Positions 11,297 through 21,729 of a stretch of 64,000 nt of DNA are shown here, in pieces (within the stretch, counting starts at the first letter, position 1; every line of letters starts with the position of its first letter). Source of the DNA: Brachypodium distachyon (lineage: Eukaryota > Streptophyta > Magnoliopsida > Poales > Poaceae). Where the stretch lies: the NCBI RefSeq assembly GCF_000005505.3, contig NC_016134.3:19642370-19706369 (forward strand), written 5' to 3'. The notes under the pieces are model-generated. The model made no database searches. It had not been told where the DNA came from and saw only the letters and a list, made by a program, of their open reading frames with translations. Made by a program: the position numbers and the translations under genes.

Positions 11297-12634
11297 ATGG
11301 AACGCTATGGCGCCGGCGACAAGGACCGTGGCGGACGATGCCAGAAGAGGGAGGCAAGCATACATGGTGGACAACAAACGGTTCGTTTTTCCGATTTTCT
11401 GACCACACATGGTGGTTCCCCTTTCCTGATCTGTAGTTTTTTACTGCTCCAGGCGCTCAGTTCTGGTCATTTCTTATTCCAGGCGGTCCCCCAAGGCCGT
11501 GGTCATGAGGCCGGGAACAACCGCACTCACGCCATGGAGGTAAGCGGTTTAATATCATCCAAATCCAGATTTTTACCTAGTAATAGACAGCACATACAGT
11601 ATTGACAAAACTGGTTTTGTATTCTTTAGATGCCTTGTCTAGATCTGTGCATGAATGTACTGAGTTTAGGCATAGATCTCTGTATTGCCTTTCATGTTAA
11701 GATCCCAAATAGTACGTACTTAGAGGCTATTTAATGAGATTAAAATTCATTAATTTTCCACAACCCACAGGATGAGCCAGCAATGCAGTCCATCTAGAGA
11801 GCGGTTTGCCCCTACCAGTACAGCAGGCTAGACTACCAGCAGAACGATCGCGTTTGGGCGGATTTCACCTCTCAGATCGTGGTAATTTCTCGAATCCTGT
11901 CTTGCTGTTTTTAGTTGGTTACCTCCTAGACTAAAAGAAATCACGCAAATCTCATCGCAGAACAAAGATGGTTGGCATCCCCTTTGGACATTCTTCTCGC
12001 CTGAAATATTCCACGGGCTAAGCCCAGTGGAGAAGACGCGTGTGTGGCAGGAGTTCATCACTGGATAGCAGAAGCTCGAGACCGAGAAGGTAACTGACAA
12101 CTCACTTAATCTTAATATGAAGAGAACCACGTAGCATTTACTTAATATGTACTCTGCATCAAAGGTACCGGAAGCAGCAGATGAGCTCTACGACTCTGAG
12201 GTAAATCACAGTTGTTACCATTCCTAGATTAGAATAGGATTGGGGGTAGAAATTGTCAGAACAAGCCCAACAAAGCTCATCTTTTTAATCTACTTCCCAC
12301 ACTCCAGGATGATAAGCCGCCAGAGAAATGAGAGGTGGACTCTGAAGATGAAGACGACATTGAGAAGGTGGCCAACAAAATCCTTCAGTTGCTGAACAAA
12401 GGGAAATGGAAGCCCATCCGTGGTGACATGGTCAAGTGCCCCTTCTGCAATAGGAAGCTCAACCCACGATTCTTAAGTATCCTGCAGCACGCCGAGAGTT
12501 ACAAGCCTGACAGGCCAAACGCAGGTGGCAAGACGGAGACGCACCGCGGCCTTCTGCATTTCATGAGAGCTAACGTGCCGCTGAATCTTCAGGCCATGAT
12601 GGCTGCGCGCGACCAGAAGCTTGCGATCAATTTT
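11297..12634 (+). pseudogene. Multi-exon gene with zf-XS-like zinc finger, inactivated
   Basis: Six exons can be placed with proper GT-AG borders: 11297-11380 (ATG start, MERYGAGDKDRGG), 11483-11539, 11771-11881, 11961-12089, 12165-12200 and 12308 onward. The last exon encodes acidic DSEDEDDIEKVANKIL and then VKCPFCNRK, ILQHAESY and THRGLLHFMR. That is a C-x2-C...H...H arrangement resembling the XS zinc finger of SGS3/FDM-type RNA-silencing proteins. Assignment to that family is tentative. In-frame stops at 11795 (TAG), 12066 (TAG) and 12329 (TGA) break the spliced frame while splice sites stay intact. The frame is then cut at 12,635 by an LTR-like sequence. The downstream exons were not recovered. 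Confidence 0.55.
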
Positions 12635-15300
12635 TGTAACATCCCAGAATTTTCCCATTTTGGAATGTTAAATAAAATAATTATTTTAAATAAAATATTG
12701 GCTTCGGAAATATTTTGGTTGTGAATTTCTGAAGGATTTGAAATTTTTAGGACTTATTTAAAATTTTCCACACCATGTTTGAATATTCAAAAAAAGAGTG
12801 GATTAATATGACTATCCAAATTATACAACATGGTTAGGACATTTATGTAAGTTCAAAGTATTCTATTTGGACCCATATGCATCTTCTGATTTTAATAGGA
12901 TTAATCTTTGCATCTTAATAAATCATATTTTATTTTTGAAGGATTTATCAACACTCTAAGTTTCCAATTTGGATGCCATGACCATTTGAGAGCGTTCCAA
13001 TTGGGTTGATTAGAAATGTTTTCCAACATTTACTTAAATGTAAAGAGAGGGAATAATATGACTTTCCTGATTATAAGATTGGAAACATATTCAATGATTC
13101 ACCTATGTTTTTCTCTATTTTTATTTTGTCATGTTCATTTTGTTTTCGAGAACAAGTTAACAAATATTCGAGAAGAGGATAACGTGACATCCTCATGTGC
13201 AAATGTTATTCCAACATTTAATCCATCATTGAAAGTGGGATATCATGACTTCCAAATATATATAGTTGGAACATTTGCAATGGTTTACAAAGTGTGTGAT
13301 TTGGTGTTAAAATCATTTTTGAGAATTTATTGGAGTCTAAAATATTTATATGGTGTTATTTGGATTTTAGTTCAGGCTTATTTGAATTCCAAAATTATTT
13401 ATGAACGTTAATTGGGGTGGAAACTATTTTGACGAAACCCATATTGGATATTTTGATTTACTGAAATTATCTTGAATTGTCAGGGGTTCATATAGTATTT
13501 TTTTTTCGAAAGCCTTATTTGAATTCCTATTATTTTTGTAATTAGGAAAAGGATAGAAAATCCTAAACCTGTTCTTGGGCCGAAGCCCATCTCTCTGACC
13601 AGCCCAGCCCACCTCCTTTTATTTTTTTCCCTTTCTTTTTGTCCCTGGGCCTCTCTATCTCCTTCAGGCCCATCTCCTTTCTTCCTCCCTTTTTCTTTAT
13701 TTTTCCCTGGGCTTTTTCCTCGGGCCCATCCCCCCAGTGCTGAGCCCAGCCTCGACCGAGCGTCTTCCTCCTCGCGCCACGCACAGAAGACGCACGCAGC
13801 GCCATTGCCGCCGCAATCTCTGCCCCCGACCTCGCCTCCTTGCCCTGCGCCCCGTCCAGGTTCACTGAGCCGAACCCCTCGGCTCTCCTCTCCCTAATCC
13901 CCTCCTCAATCCCTCCAATCACTGCCCCAATCACGGCCTTTACCATCCTAACCGCCATTAATGCCAGCCGACGACACCATCGCTCGATCTCCCTCCTCGG
14001 CCTATACAAAATAGATTTTGAGCGCGTCACTTTGAGCCTTTGCCTCTCCTCTCCCATTTCCATATTGAAAGTTTCACCTATGGACCTCTGTAGATCCCGC
14101 ACCATCGACGTCTTCCCCGCCGGTCACCGTCGCTATCGTTCACGGTGAGGACTCTACAAAGCTCCGTTTCTCGATTCTTTTCACCGGTGGACTCGTGTGA
14201 CCCTCACCTGCCCCTTTGACAAGGTTTCGCGAAGAACCATCACCGTTGGCCGCGCCGTCCCCGACGTCATGCCGAAGCCATGCCCGGAACTCCGCCCGTT
14301 GCCGTCCAGAGATGCTACGACCGTGCAAGCCACGTCACGACGTCCGCCTTGACACCGTGCACGTCCCTAGCCTCCTCACCGACCCCGAAGCCCGCCGGAA
14401 CGACGACTCCAACGACAACCGCCGCCGCCGTTTCCACGTCGTGCCGCCACCGGAGACCGCGCCGGACTTCACCCCTTGCACCGTTTGACTCCCTGCGACG
14501 CCGTGAACCTCTACCGCACCTTCTTCGCCTTCCCGAAGCCTCGATTCATCAATTTGTTCGTCTCCTCTAAGATTTGGGTATGAATTTGTTCTTCTTTTCG
14601 GCCTGAAAATGTTCTTCTGTAGCTATGTTTAGGCATTGTTTCCAAGCAACTCGTTGATCCGATAGTGCTCTAGTTTCTTCCTATGCGTATATTACAAGTT
14701 GTTCTATGACTTCTTCATAGATTTTAGTAGTAGATCATTCTTCTTAACTAGTGCATCGTTGTTGCAAAACTGAACCTTCAGCACCCTCCCGTCCTTAGCC
14801 GTTTTATCTGCCATGAATTCAGAAACTTTGTTATAGATTAGCCATTTTTGTAAGCCTGTTTATTTTGACTCATAACTCCTATTTAGGTGAAACCAGTGTA
14901 TTTTGAAAGATTTTTTTATCTAGTTTAATTCATCCCATTGTCTCTTTGTCATTTGAAGCCATTAGTACCAGTACATTTTCAGTAGAAATTAGTATCCTTA
15001 ATTTGTCAGAATCTGACTAGCCAGCTTTGCGAGCCAGTAGCTAATTCTCTGTAGATCCTTTTGGGATGAGACTTGTTGGGTTAGCTAGTAAAATCTTAAT
15101 ACTATACAGTAGTATACTTTGCATCCCATGTTCTGTCCGTTAGCACCATTTTCCAAATAGCCAAAGTATCTAAGTTATAACAGTTCCTAAAGACTTAAAT
15201 TCCAGACTTAGCCACTCTGTCGCAAACAGGTCAAAAATGCTTGGCAGATATTGACAAGCATACAAACGCGCCCCAGGGCCATTCACACTGAAAGGTACCC
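12635..15300 (+). mobile_element. Probable LTR retrotransposon remnant, solo-LTR-like
   Basis: At 12,635 the pseudogene exon stops and TGTAACATCCCAGAATTTT begins, a common start of long grass gypsy LTRs. An AT-rich first part is followed by a C/T-rich promoter-like block (13,550-14,150) with a TATA-like CTATACAAA at about 14,003, then leader-like sequence. There is no gag or pol coding. I could not find the matching 3' end (GGATGTTACA-like) or a target duplication, so the right border is a guess. Confidence 0.4.
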
Positions 15301-16022
15301 CATCAGGGCGAATACACAAAATTCCGTTTATACGCATCTGTTGAGTTTTTGTTAGTATGTCATGATGATTTTGTTGGTTTTATCTTTTGTAATTTTGAAT
15401 TACTTTTTTGGCGTTGTGGTGAAGATCTTGCGGCTCAACGACCTGCACGTTTAGGGGGTCATCCTCGCCCCGCGTACGTTCAACGCTCAATGCTTCTCAT
15501 CTTTTTTGATGAGCGACTCAAGTGAGCTTTTCGAAACCTTCAAAGGTAGTCACGTTTGTGCAGGGATACCAGTAATGATGTTGCTGCTACAGTTTGATTG
15601 CCGTCTCTATGTTGAAGCCTCAGCAGAATTTTCATGTTGCAAAGTATGATATCACGGAGAAAATGTCTTTAAGAGATTTCATTATAATTTTTAATTATAT
15701 GAGTTACCTTATAATTTCTAGAGTATATGATCCAAAGCATTGTACCTGTAATGTTTCTTGTGTTTGAATAAAATTACAGATTATTTAAAAAAAATCAGGA
15801 CATTATCGTGTTCAAGTAAGCATAAACAGCCACATTTATCAAGACTGCTGCCTCCAATTCTAAATTCTCGTAATTGTTTTTAAAACAACGGCAAGAATTT
15901 AAGATCGGAGGGAGGGAGTATATTATTCAGATAAAATGCATCTTCAGAATCCTCATACAAAACTAAGATCTGACCAAAACGCTTCTTCAGAGCAACAAGC
16001 CCAGTCAGACGACGGCGCCTGA
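15301..16022. other. Intergenic; 3' flank of the proteinase inhibitor gene
   Basis: No gene recognised. A Stowaway-type end (CGGAGGGAGGGAGTA followed by TA) at about 15,906-15,922 lies in what would be the 3' untranslated or flanking region of the inhibitor gene on the minus strand. Its partner end was not found. Confidence 0.4.
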
Positions 16023-16226
16023 TTAACCAACCACTGGAGTGGCTGCGACGCTGCCGGTCCCGTCGAAGAAGACGCGGACGCGCTTGCTGTTGAACCCCGG
16101 GGCCACGCTTGTGCCCGTTGGGAGCACCTCGATGGCCACGTCGGGCCTGTCGGTGCCGACCTGCGTCACGGCCTGTGCCGCCGGCCAGCCTACCACCTCC
16201 GGCCACGATGTCTTCGTGGTGCTCAT
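16023..16226 (-). CDS. Potato inhibitor I family serine proteinase inhibitor
   Basis: Single-exon frame of 67 aa starting MSTTKTSWPEVVGWPAAQ and ending VAATPVVG, the size and shape of the cysteine-free potato inhibitor I / CI-2 (subtilisin-chymotrypsin inhibitor) family. Family landmarks are the KTSWPEVVG start, the ADIEVLP-like strand (VAIEVLPTGT), the binding loop, the RVRVFFD strand that buttresses the loop, and the terminal PVVG. There is no signal peptide, so it is probably cytosolic, as many family members are. Aligned to CI-2, the reactive-site P1-P1' pair would be Pro-Gly (LPTGTSVAPGFNSKR), an unusual choice. A TATA box and long leader lie upstream. The open frame and promoter suggest a working gene, probably for defence against insect or microbial proteases. 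Confidence 0.88.
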   Translation of the reverse strand: MSTTKTSWPEVVGWPAAQAVTQVGTDRPDVAIEVLPTGTSVAPGFNSKRVRVFFDGTGSVAATPVVG

Positions 16227-16480
16227 TTTCCTTCTTCTGCTTCAGACTTGTTGATTCCGAGACCTAATCTGCAAATCGTGTTCAGGCATCAATGGATTAA
16301 TTCGATGGAGGTACAAATCAAACTGTGTTTGAACACAGATTACAAGAGGGGTTGCGTGGACCGGTGTTGACCCAAGCAGTATGTACGTACTAGTTGGAAC
16401 TGGAACTGGAAGTACTGCTTTGTGCTTGTATTGTGACTTGTGAGTTCTGGCCAATGTATGATCTCGATCATAAGGATAAA

Positions 16481-16493
16481 GGGTATTTATAGT
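16481..16493 (-). promoter_or_regulatory. TATA box of the proteinase inhibitor gene
   Basis: The minus strand reads AACTATAAATACCC here, a strong plant TATA box about 255 bp upstream of the ATG. That leaves a leader of roughly 220 nt. This region and upstream DNA is repeated at 21,028-21,400. Confidence 0.6.
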
Positions 16494-16527
16494 TACAGGT
16501 AATGCATTGGGCAAGCCGCCGCCCGCG

Positions 16528-17262
16528 CCGGAACCTTGGTTTTGTCACCCCTTGTGTGTCGTGACCAAGTCTACTCGCAGGTGACATGTATGGTTCGAAA
16601 ACCATTTTCAAGCTACCAACCAAATCGCTGCTAATTCATTATTTTAAGAGGGCAAACACATCCAAAGTACTTGGAAACAATCTAACAGCTTCTTTGGCAT
16701 CCATCCTTTCATTTCATTTGGTAAAAAGAAATGAAATTCAATTTTTGATAAGAATTTATTTGGTTAAATTTGAATTCTGGATTCAAAATCAAGTTTGTCT
16801 ATCACATGGATTTGTAAAGTGAGAGAAAATTTCAGAAAAATGATGGCTTTTAGAGGGAAATTAGGGTTAGTTATAGTTTAATTCCATGAAATTTGAAATT
16901 CAATTCATGTGACCAATTCTGTGTCAACCAAATAAGTTGATATATGAAATTTAAACTGAATTCAGAATTCTAGGCTCAAATGATGGTTATTGTATACATG
17001 TTTTTTTTTGGCGGGCATATGGTATACATGATGCATTGATGCTGCTGCTCGCTCTTGCATCACAACCCGGGGGCTCTTGCCTCACCGTGTATTCTTGTGA
17101 TGGACTGCATGATCATTTTTCTTCCCTCCGTTTTTTCAGATTTTTTTTTGACGGGGTCCTCCGTTTTTTTAGATGATATTTTCCCTTGGTAGGTATTGTG
17201 TTATGGGCTACTCATTTTGGGTTTGGGCGATACTCGCCTGGTGGGCTGCGTGAGCTTATTTG
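16528..17262. repeat. Segment duplicated at 21,028-21,400 (upstream of inhibitor gene)
   Basis: Direct repeat of the block at 21,028-21,400. Shared landmarks in the same order include TTTTGTCACCCCTTGTGTGT, TACTCGCAGG, GTGTATTCTTGTGATGGACT and GGGCTACTCATTTT. This copy is longer because of additional sequence at about 16,690-17,035. It is the upstream flank of the inhibitor gene. Confidence 0.85.
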
Positions 17263-17378
17263 CTCCATTACAATGGGCTATCCATTACCTTTGTTCAGTC
17301 CTTTTTCTTTGGCATTTCTATCGGGTTTATTATTGTGCTCTTTAAGTCTATATCAAATGTACAACAAGTAAAATCCTC

Positions 17379-17446
17379 CGATCCATATTAACGGTCGCCG
17401 ATGTAGTATAAAATTGTACTAAATCAGGGATGAGTAATATGGATCG
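17379..17446. mobile_element. Small Stowaway-like MITE remnant
   Basis: A 68-bp element with perfect 12-bp terminal inverted repeats: CGATCCATATTA at 17379-17390 and TAATATGGATCG at 17435-17446. The interior resembles common grass MITEs (GTCGCCGATGTAGTA...). The outer GGAGGGAGTA ends are eroded. Confidence 0.7.
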
Positions 17447-17545
17447 AAAAATAAAAATGTCGTATCTTTGTTGGCGGTGCAAACTTTTATTTGGTACAAA
17501 CTTGTATACTATTCACGTGAACCATCAGATCTAAAACATCTGGTC

Positions 17546-17600
17546 AAATCAGAGGTGGAAATCAAAATAACCAAAATCAGAGGTGGAAATCAAAATAACC
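17546..17600. repeat. 27-28 bp tandem duplication
   Basis: AAATCAGAGGTGGAAATCAA... occurs twice back to back (about 17546-17572 and 17573-17600), separated by an extra A. Confidence 0.85.
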
Positions 17601-18778
17601 ACGTAAGCACGTTTTTCATATAACCCCGTGTGCTTATCCCCACTCCTGGTAACACCCGATTCCCATTCTTAATCTGCACCCCATATTTTAGATTAGATGG
17701 CCCACATGAATAGTTTGCATCGAACGGAGGTATGCACTGATATGCCGCAATCTTTGTTATACTATCTCGAATTTATAAATGTTATGTTGTCACTGCACCT
17801 TTTTCACATGATTCTTTAATAGAACTTGTAAATCATGCTCAACTTCATAATTTGAAATGTGCAACTTGTACCCACACAAAAGATTTTCCTCGTCTCACTA
17901 ATAATAAGAACTTTCGATGTCCTGTTAATTAGCAAAAAAGGGTAAAACCAATTAGAACACATCTACAACTATACACCACACAACAACCTGACTACCCATA
18001 CACACTTCACACACGCCACTTAGAAGAAGGTCACCACCAAGATTGCTCGTCGATGTCGTTGTCATCACATGTCACACCTCGAGCTAGCAACTCTTAATTC
18101 ACCGACAACAACCGCCGCTACAACAGGCACACGAGGACCACACCAGCCTATGTCAATAGTCAGCCGGCAACCATGTCACGTCATGAGGTGACTGAGAAGT
18201 GATGACTCTGGTTTTTTCAATTGTCTCTCCCTTCCCCTGTAGGGATGCAGACAGGATCCTGTAACCCACCCACATTTAGTTCATTTCTAAAACCTCGTAT
18301 TCAAAATTTGCTAAAAACATGAATAGTTTGCATCCCTATTCCCATGTCAATTATGATAATATGAAATAGCATCACCTCAATTATCCTAAAAGGGAATTTA
18401 CACGTCTATTTTCATGAAAGAAAACTAGCATGCTTTGAGGGGGAAAACATAGTTGCTAAACACCTATGTATGGAAATTAATAAGGGAAATGCTCAAGCAA
18501 GGAACCCATTGATTTCTCAATATTCAACAATGGTAATTATCTGGTATGCAAATCAAGTAGCAATTAAATGATGTCTTCACATTTTAGATTTGATAGACAC
18601 AAATAGGATACTCAAGTAAATGAATGCTATGCTTGTCCTTGGCTTAGCCAGAAATTGAAGAATTAATTCCTCCGGTAACTAGCCTACAAATAGGCGCAAG
18701 CTGCGGCAGATGTATTGCAAAACCAAAGCAGACACAAAGAATTGCATCACCGTGAACACACACACATTAGTATTAAAA
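17601..18778. other. Intergenic upstream of the TPD1-like gene
   Basis: No coding sequence recognised. The stretch at about 18,165-18,220 is weakly similar to 27,055-27,110 (both contain CAACCATGTC(A/G)CGTCA), suggesting shared old repeat DNA. The last ~60 bp before 18,779 may be the leader of the TPD1-like gene. Confidence 0.4.
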
Positions 18779-19215
18779 ATGGAAGTGAAGCAAGCAGCTA
18801 ACCTTGTGGCATGCATCTTGTTTTGCATTTACAGCAGAGGTATACACACATAGTTTTTCAGTCCCCATGATATCTACCACCATCAACTCTCTCTAATCTC
18901 TTTGTCAAATTTTCTTCTCTTTTCACTCAGGCCATGCAGCGTGCAGTCTATCAGACCTGGCCGTCACCCAGACCAGGCAGGGAGGACAATATCTGGTGAC
19001 AGTGGAGAACAAGTGCATATGCACGCAGGCTAATGTGAAGCTGGCGTGTCCGGGCTTCAACTCCTCCATCCCCGTCCTGCCGGCTGACACCGTCCGCGCT
19101 CTGCACCTTTATCGGCCACGGCCCGGCCCCAACCGGTCACGCCATCCAGTTCTCCTACACTTCGAACACAAAGTTCAGCTCCGTTCCCGTCTCCTCGAGC
19201 ATCATGTGCTCATGA
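18779..19215 (+). pseudogene. TPD1-like secreted cysteine-rich protein gene, frameshifted
   Basis: Exon 1 (18779-18839) encodes a hydrophobic signal-peptide-like MEVKQAANLVACILFC. A 91-bp GT-AG intron (18840-18930) follows, and exon 2 runs from 18931 to the stop at 19213-19215. Exon 2 encodes CSLSDLAVTQT, then YLVTVENKCICTQANVKLAC and, in a different frame, LCTFIGHGPAPTGHAIQFSY ending IMCS. This cysteine pattern and the SDLAVTQT and VENKC motifs are those of TPD1/TDL1A-type ligands, which in anthers and ovules bind the EMS1/MSP1 receptor kinase to control germ-cell number. At about 19,097 the frame is off by one base between VR and LCTF, so the protein would lose its last conserved Cys residues. 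Either a real pseudogene or a sequence error. Confidence 0.75.
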
Positions 19216-19689
19216 TCTAAATAAATCGGATCATCAATTTACATCCGTGTTGTCGAAAGGAAATATTATTTCAACTTTGTTGCATAAAGCGAGCAGTTTT
19301 TGACGGTGATGGGATGCCATATTGAGGCAGTATGATAGTCTGGTCATTATTTTTCAAAATATTAATATGTTATTGGAAACAACAAAGGTGTGGTTCCTTT
19401 TTGTATATCGTCTTTTCTCTTGAAACTCAAAATAATATCGAAAAATCATAATTTAGTATGTCTAACAAGAGAAAAATCTTAGACTCTGAATCTCTAGCCA
19501 CACAGTGGCTTCATAATAATTGTTATGTTGTTTGCTCTGTTGTCCTCCATTGGATTTGTAAAACCAGGAAGGGCAGAGTGTTTGGCAATGTCAAAAAGGT
19601 ACAGATGAACGTTATGACATTTGTTCCAAAACCGAATATCCTCTTCAAGGATATTGTCCTGTACACAATGAATGGTTTTGCCGCACATT
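19216..19689. other. 3' flank of TPD1-like gene and unassigned sequence
   Basis: An open frame from 19,458 joins into the LINE fragment below, but its first 75 codons (up to about FGNVKKVQMNVMTF) are not recognised. Probably non-coding or part of an old transposon. Confidence 0.35.
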
Positions 19690-19939
19690 TGGCGATGAAT
19701 ACCAAATTTTTTCAGCTTATGGTTACTGAAAGACATCGCCGTAATTCAACTGCCAGTCTTTCTCTGCCTGATGGTTCTACTGTAGAACATTATGACAACA
19801 AGGCTGAAATCATCTTGCAAGCTTTCAGAGCATGTCTTGGCACCACCACTGATCTTACCATGCTTTTTGACTTCGAACAGCTGATTAAGCATGTTGATGG
19901 CCTAGAAGCTTTGTCAGTCCCATTTACAGAATCTGAAAT
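19690..19939 (+). pseudogene. LINE ORF2 fragment (between endonuclease and RT)
   Basis: Encodes TERHRRNSTASLSLPDGSTV and LTMLFDFEQLIKHVDGLEALSVPFTESEI. This parallels the segment at 23,886-24,110 of the longer LINE (TERHRRNAITSLQLADGQMV and SMLFDLAQLIMKVDGLEVLS). The reading resumes after the inserted retroposon at 20,978 (IDLVLSQMPTE) and dies out near 21,020. It therefore belongs to the same LINE family as 21,730-26,469 but is a separate fragment. Confidence 0.85.
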
Positions 19940-20963
19940 CCCCTCTTCCTCACCCTGACCCGAAAAAACCAGTAGCCTACTACCTCCCTTGCCGCAGCTG
20001 GCTCGCGCCGCCGGGCAAAGCCCGTGCGGCGTCGGCAGCGTCGGGGCCCTGGCGAGACAGCGTTTTTCTTTGGCGCCGGTGCAGGCCAGGCCATGGCTGC
20101 AGGTCCTTGTCGTGCGGCTATGGCTATGGTGGCATGGCGGCTGCTCTAGCCGTGTGGCGGCGGCGGCTGTCCTGCCGTGGTGGTAGCCTGCATGGCCGCG
20201 CCGTCCTTGCATGGAGGCGGCGGGGTTGTCTCGCTTCGGTGTGGCGGGTGTGGTCGTTGGTTCGCTGCGGCTCTCTTCACTCGGTGCTTCATCGGCTTTG
20301 GGGAAGACGCGGTGCCGGTGGTGCGGATTTGGTACGTGGTGCCGGTGGTGCGGGTTTGGTACCCTTGGTCGGCTGGCCGAACCACGACAGTGGCAATGTC
20401 CTCAGACGTCTCTCTCCTTGCTTGTGGCATTTTTTAGGTACTCCCACACCTCGCAGCTCTAAGTTTCCGGGTGAAAACCCAAAGTCCTTGGACTGGGCAG
20501 TGGCGACGCTTGTGGCGTCGCTCTCCCTGTTGGGGACGACTTCGGGGGAACTCTAGATCTGCAGATGAGGGGATCTTGGTCGGTGGGACTTGTTGTTCTG
20601 GATCTGGTTTGCGTCTTCGTTGTTAGGCCTGGCAAATATGATGCGTCGCTCTCCTGAAGATGGGTTGGTGGAAGATGGTGGCGGCTGATTCTGGAGCATG
20701 CGCATACGGCGCAGGTGGGAATTAACTTGATTGGGTTTGCCTTCGTGGCGTTCGAATTTAAATGTTAGGCAGTGGTGTGCAATCAGCACATAATGGACAA
20801 ATTCTCCTTTCATTAGGCTCGTAGGAATAGCTTGGTAGCTTTGAATTGTTCGATCTATGTATTGTTTTGACAGGCTTGTTTAATAAATCAATAAAAATAG
20901 ATGTGCAGCATTTTGACGTAGAGGCCAGGAATTTCAACCTCCTTTTCAAAAGAAAAAAGAAAA
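19940..20963 (+). mobile_element. Non-LTR retroposon with 14-bp target-site duplication
   Basis: A GC-rich 1.0-kb insert splits the LINE fragment. It is flanked by the perfect direct repeat ACAGAATCTGAAAT at 19926-19939 and 20964-20977. It ends in an A-rich tail (CAAAAGAAAAAAGAAAA) after the 3' motif AATAAATCAATAAAAAT and CCTCCTTTTC. The body has no intact ORF with a known domain. The same 3' motif occurs, reversed, in the insert at 28,326-29,545, so they appear to be two copies of one family. Confidence 0.85.
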
Positions 20964-21027
20964 ACAGAATCTGAAATTGATTTGGTGCTTAGCCAGATGC
21001 CGACAGAATCTGAACATGACTTGGAAC

Positions 21028-21400
21028 CTTGCTTTTGTCACCCCTTGTGTGTCCTGACCAAGTATACTCGCAGGGCATGACATGTATCATTAGAAAACCA
21101 TATTCGAGATACTAACCAAATTTCTAATGATTCCCTATTTTAATAAGGCAAACCCATCCAAAGCATGTGGAAAAAATATAACGGAATTCGTGTGCATGGT
21201 GCTATTGCTCGCTCTTCCTGCGTCACAAGCAACCCAGGGGCCCTTGCCTCACGGTGTATTCTTGTGATGGACTGCATGATCATTTTTTTCATTAGTTTTC
21301 TATAGATGATTTTTCATTCATTTGTTGGTTTTGTCCTATGGGCTACTCATTTTAGGTCTGGGCACTATTCGCCTGATGGGTTGCGTGAGTTTTTGGCTCC
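21028..21400. repeat. Second copy of the inhibitor-gene upstream segment
   Basis: Direct repeat of 16,528-17,262 (see that entry). Here the inhibitor gene itself is not present to the left. Instead the LINE fragment abuts the repeat at about 21,025. Confidence 0.85.
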
Positions 21401-21564
21401 TTTTTTTTTTCTATGCCTCAACTTGAATACAAGTTGTAGAATCTGATTAGACGCACATCAACACACACCATACTCACGCACATCACAACACAGACACACA
21501 CACCCCTAGCTATGCCCCTAACAAGACCTACAATGTATACCAAGTACGTCGTGAGTCCTCTCCT

Positions 21565-21690
21565 GTGGCTCGTGGATATAAGAGTGAGGCACTAGCGTAA
21601 TTTATAAAAGGGACAGAGCTCCTGGTGACGTTGTGGCTCGTGGATGTAAGAGTTAGGCAACGGCGAAATTTATAGAAAGTATAGAGCCCC
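21565..21690. repeat. Two ~58-bp direct repeats
   Basis: GTGGCTCGTGGATATAAGAG (21565) and GTGGCTCGTGGATGTAAGAG (21633) start two units of about 58 bp, both ending AGAGC(T/C)CC, with about 80% identity. Surrounding sequence (21,410-21,725) is non-coding. Confidence 0.75.
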
Positions 21691-21729
21691 AGCAAGACGT
21701 CCAAATATTCGTTATCTGCTGGGAATCAA

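Noticed and set aside
12635..16740. Full-length LTR element bounded by the ATTTT repeats at 12,630 and 16,736
   Set aside because: The interval would include the intact proteinase inhibitor gene and its promoter, there is no matching LTR pair, and a 5-bp AT-only match is expected by chance.
20107..20556. 149-codon Trp/Gly/Arg-rich ORF
   Set aside because: Composition artefact of the GC-rich retroposon. Alternative frames on both strands are just as open.
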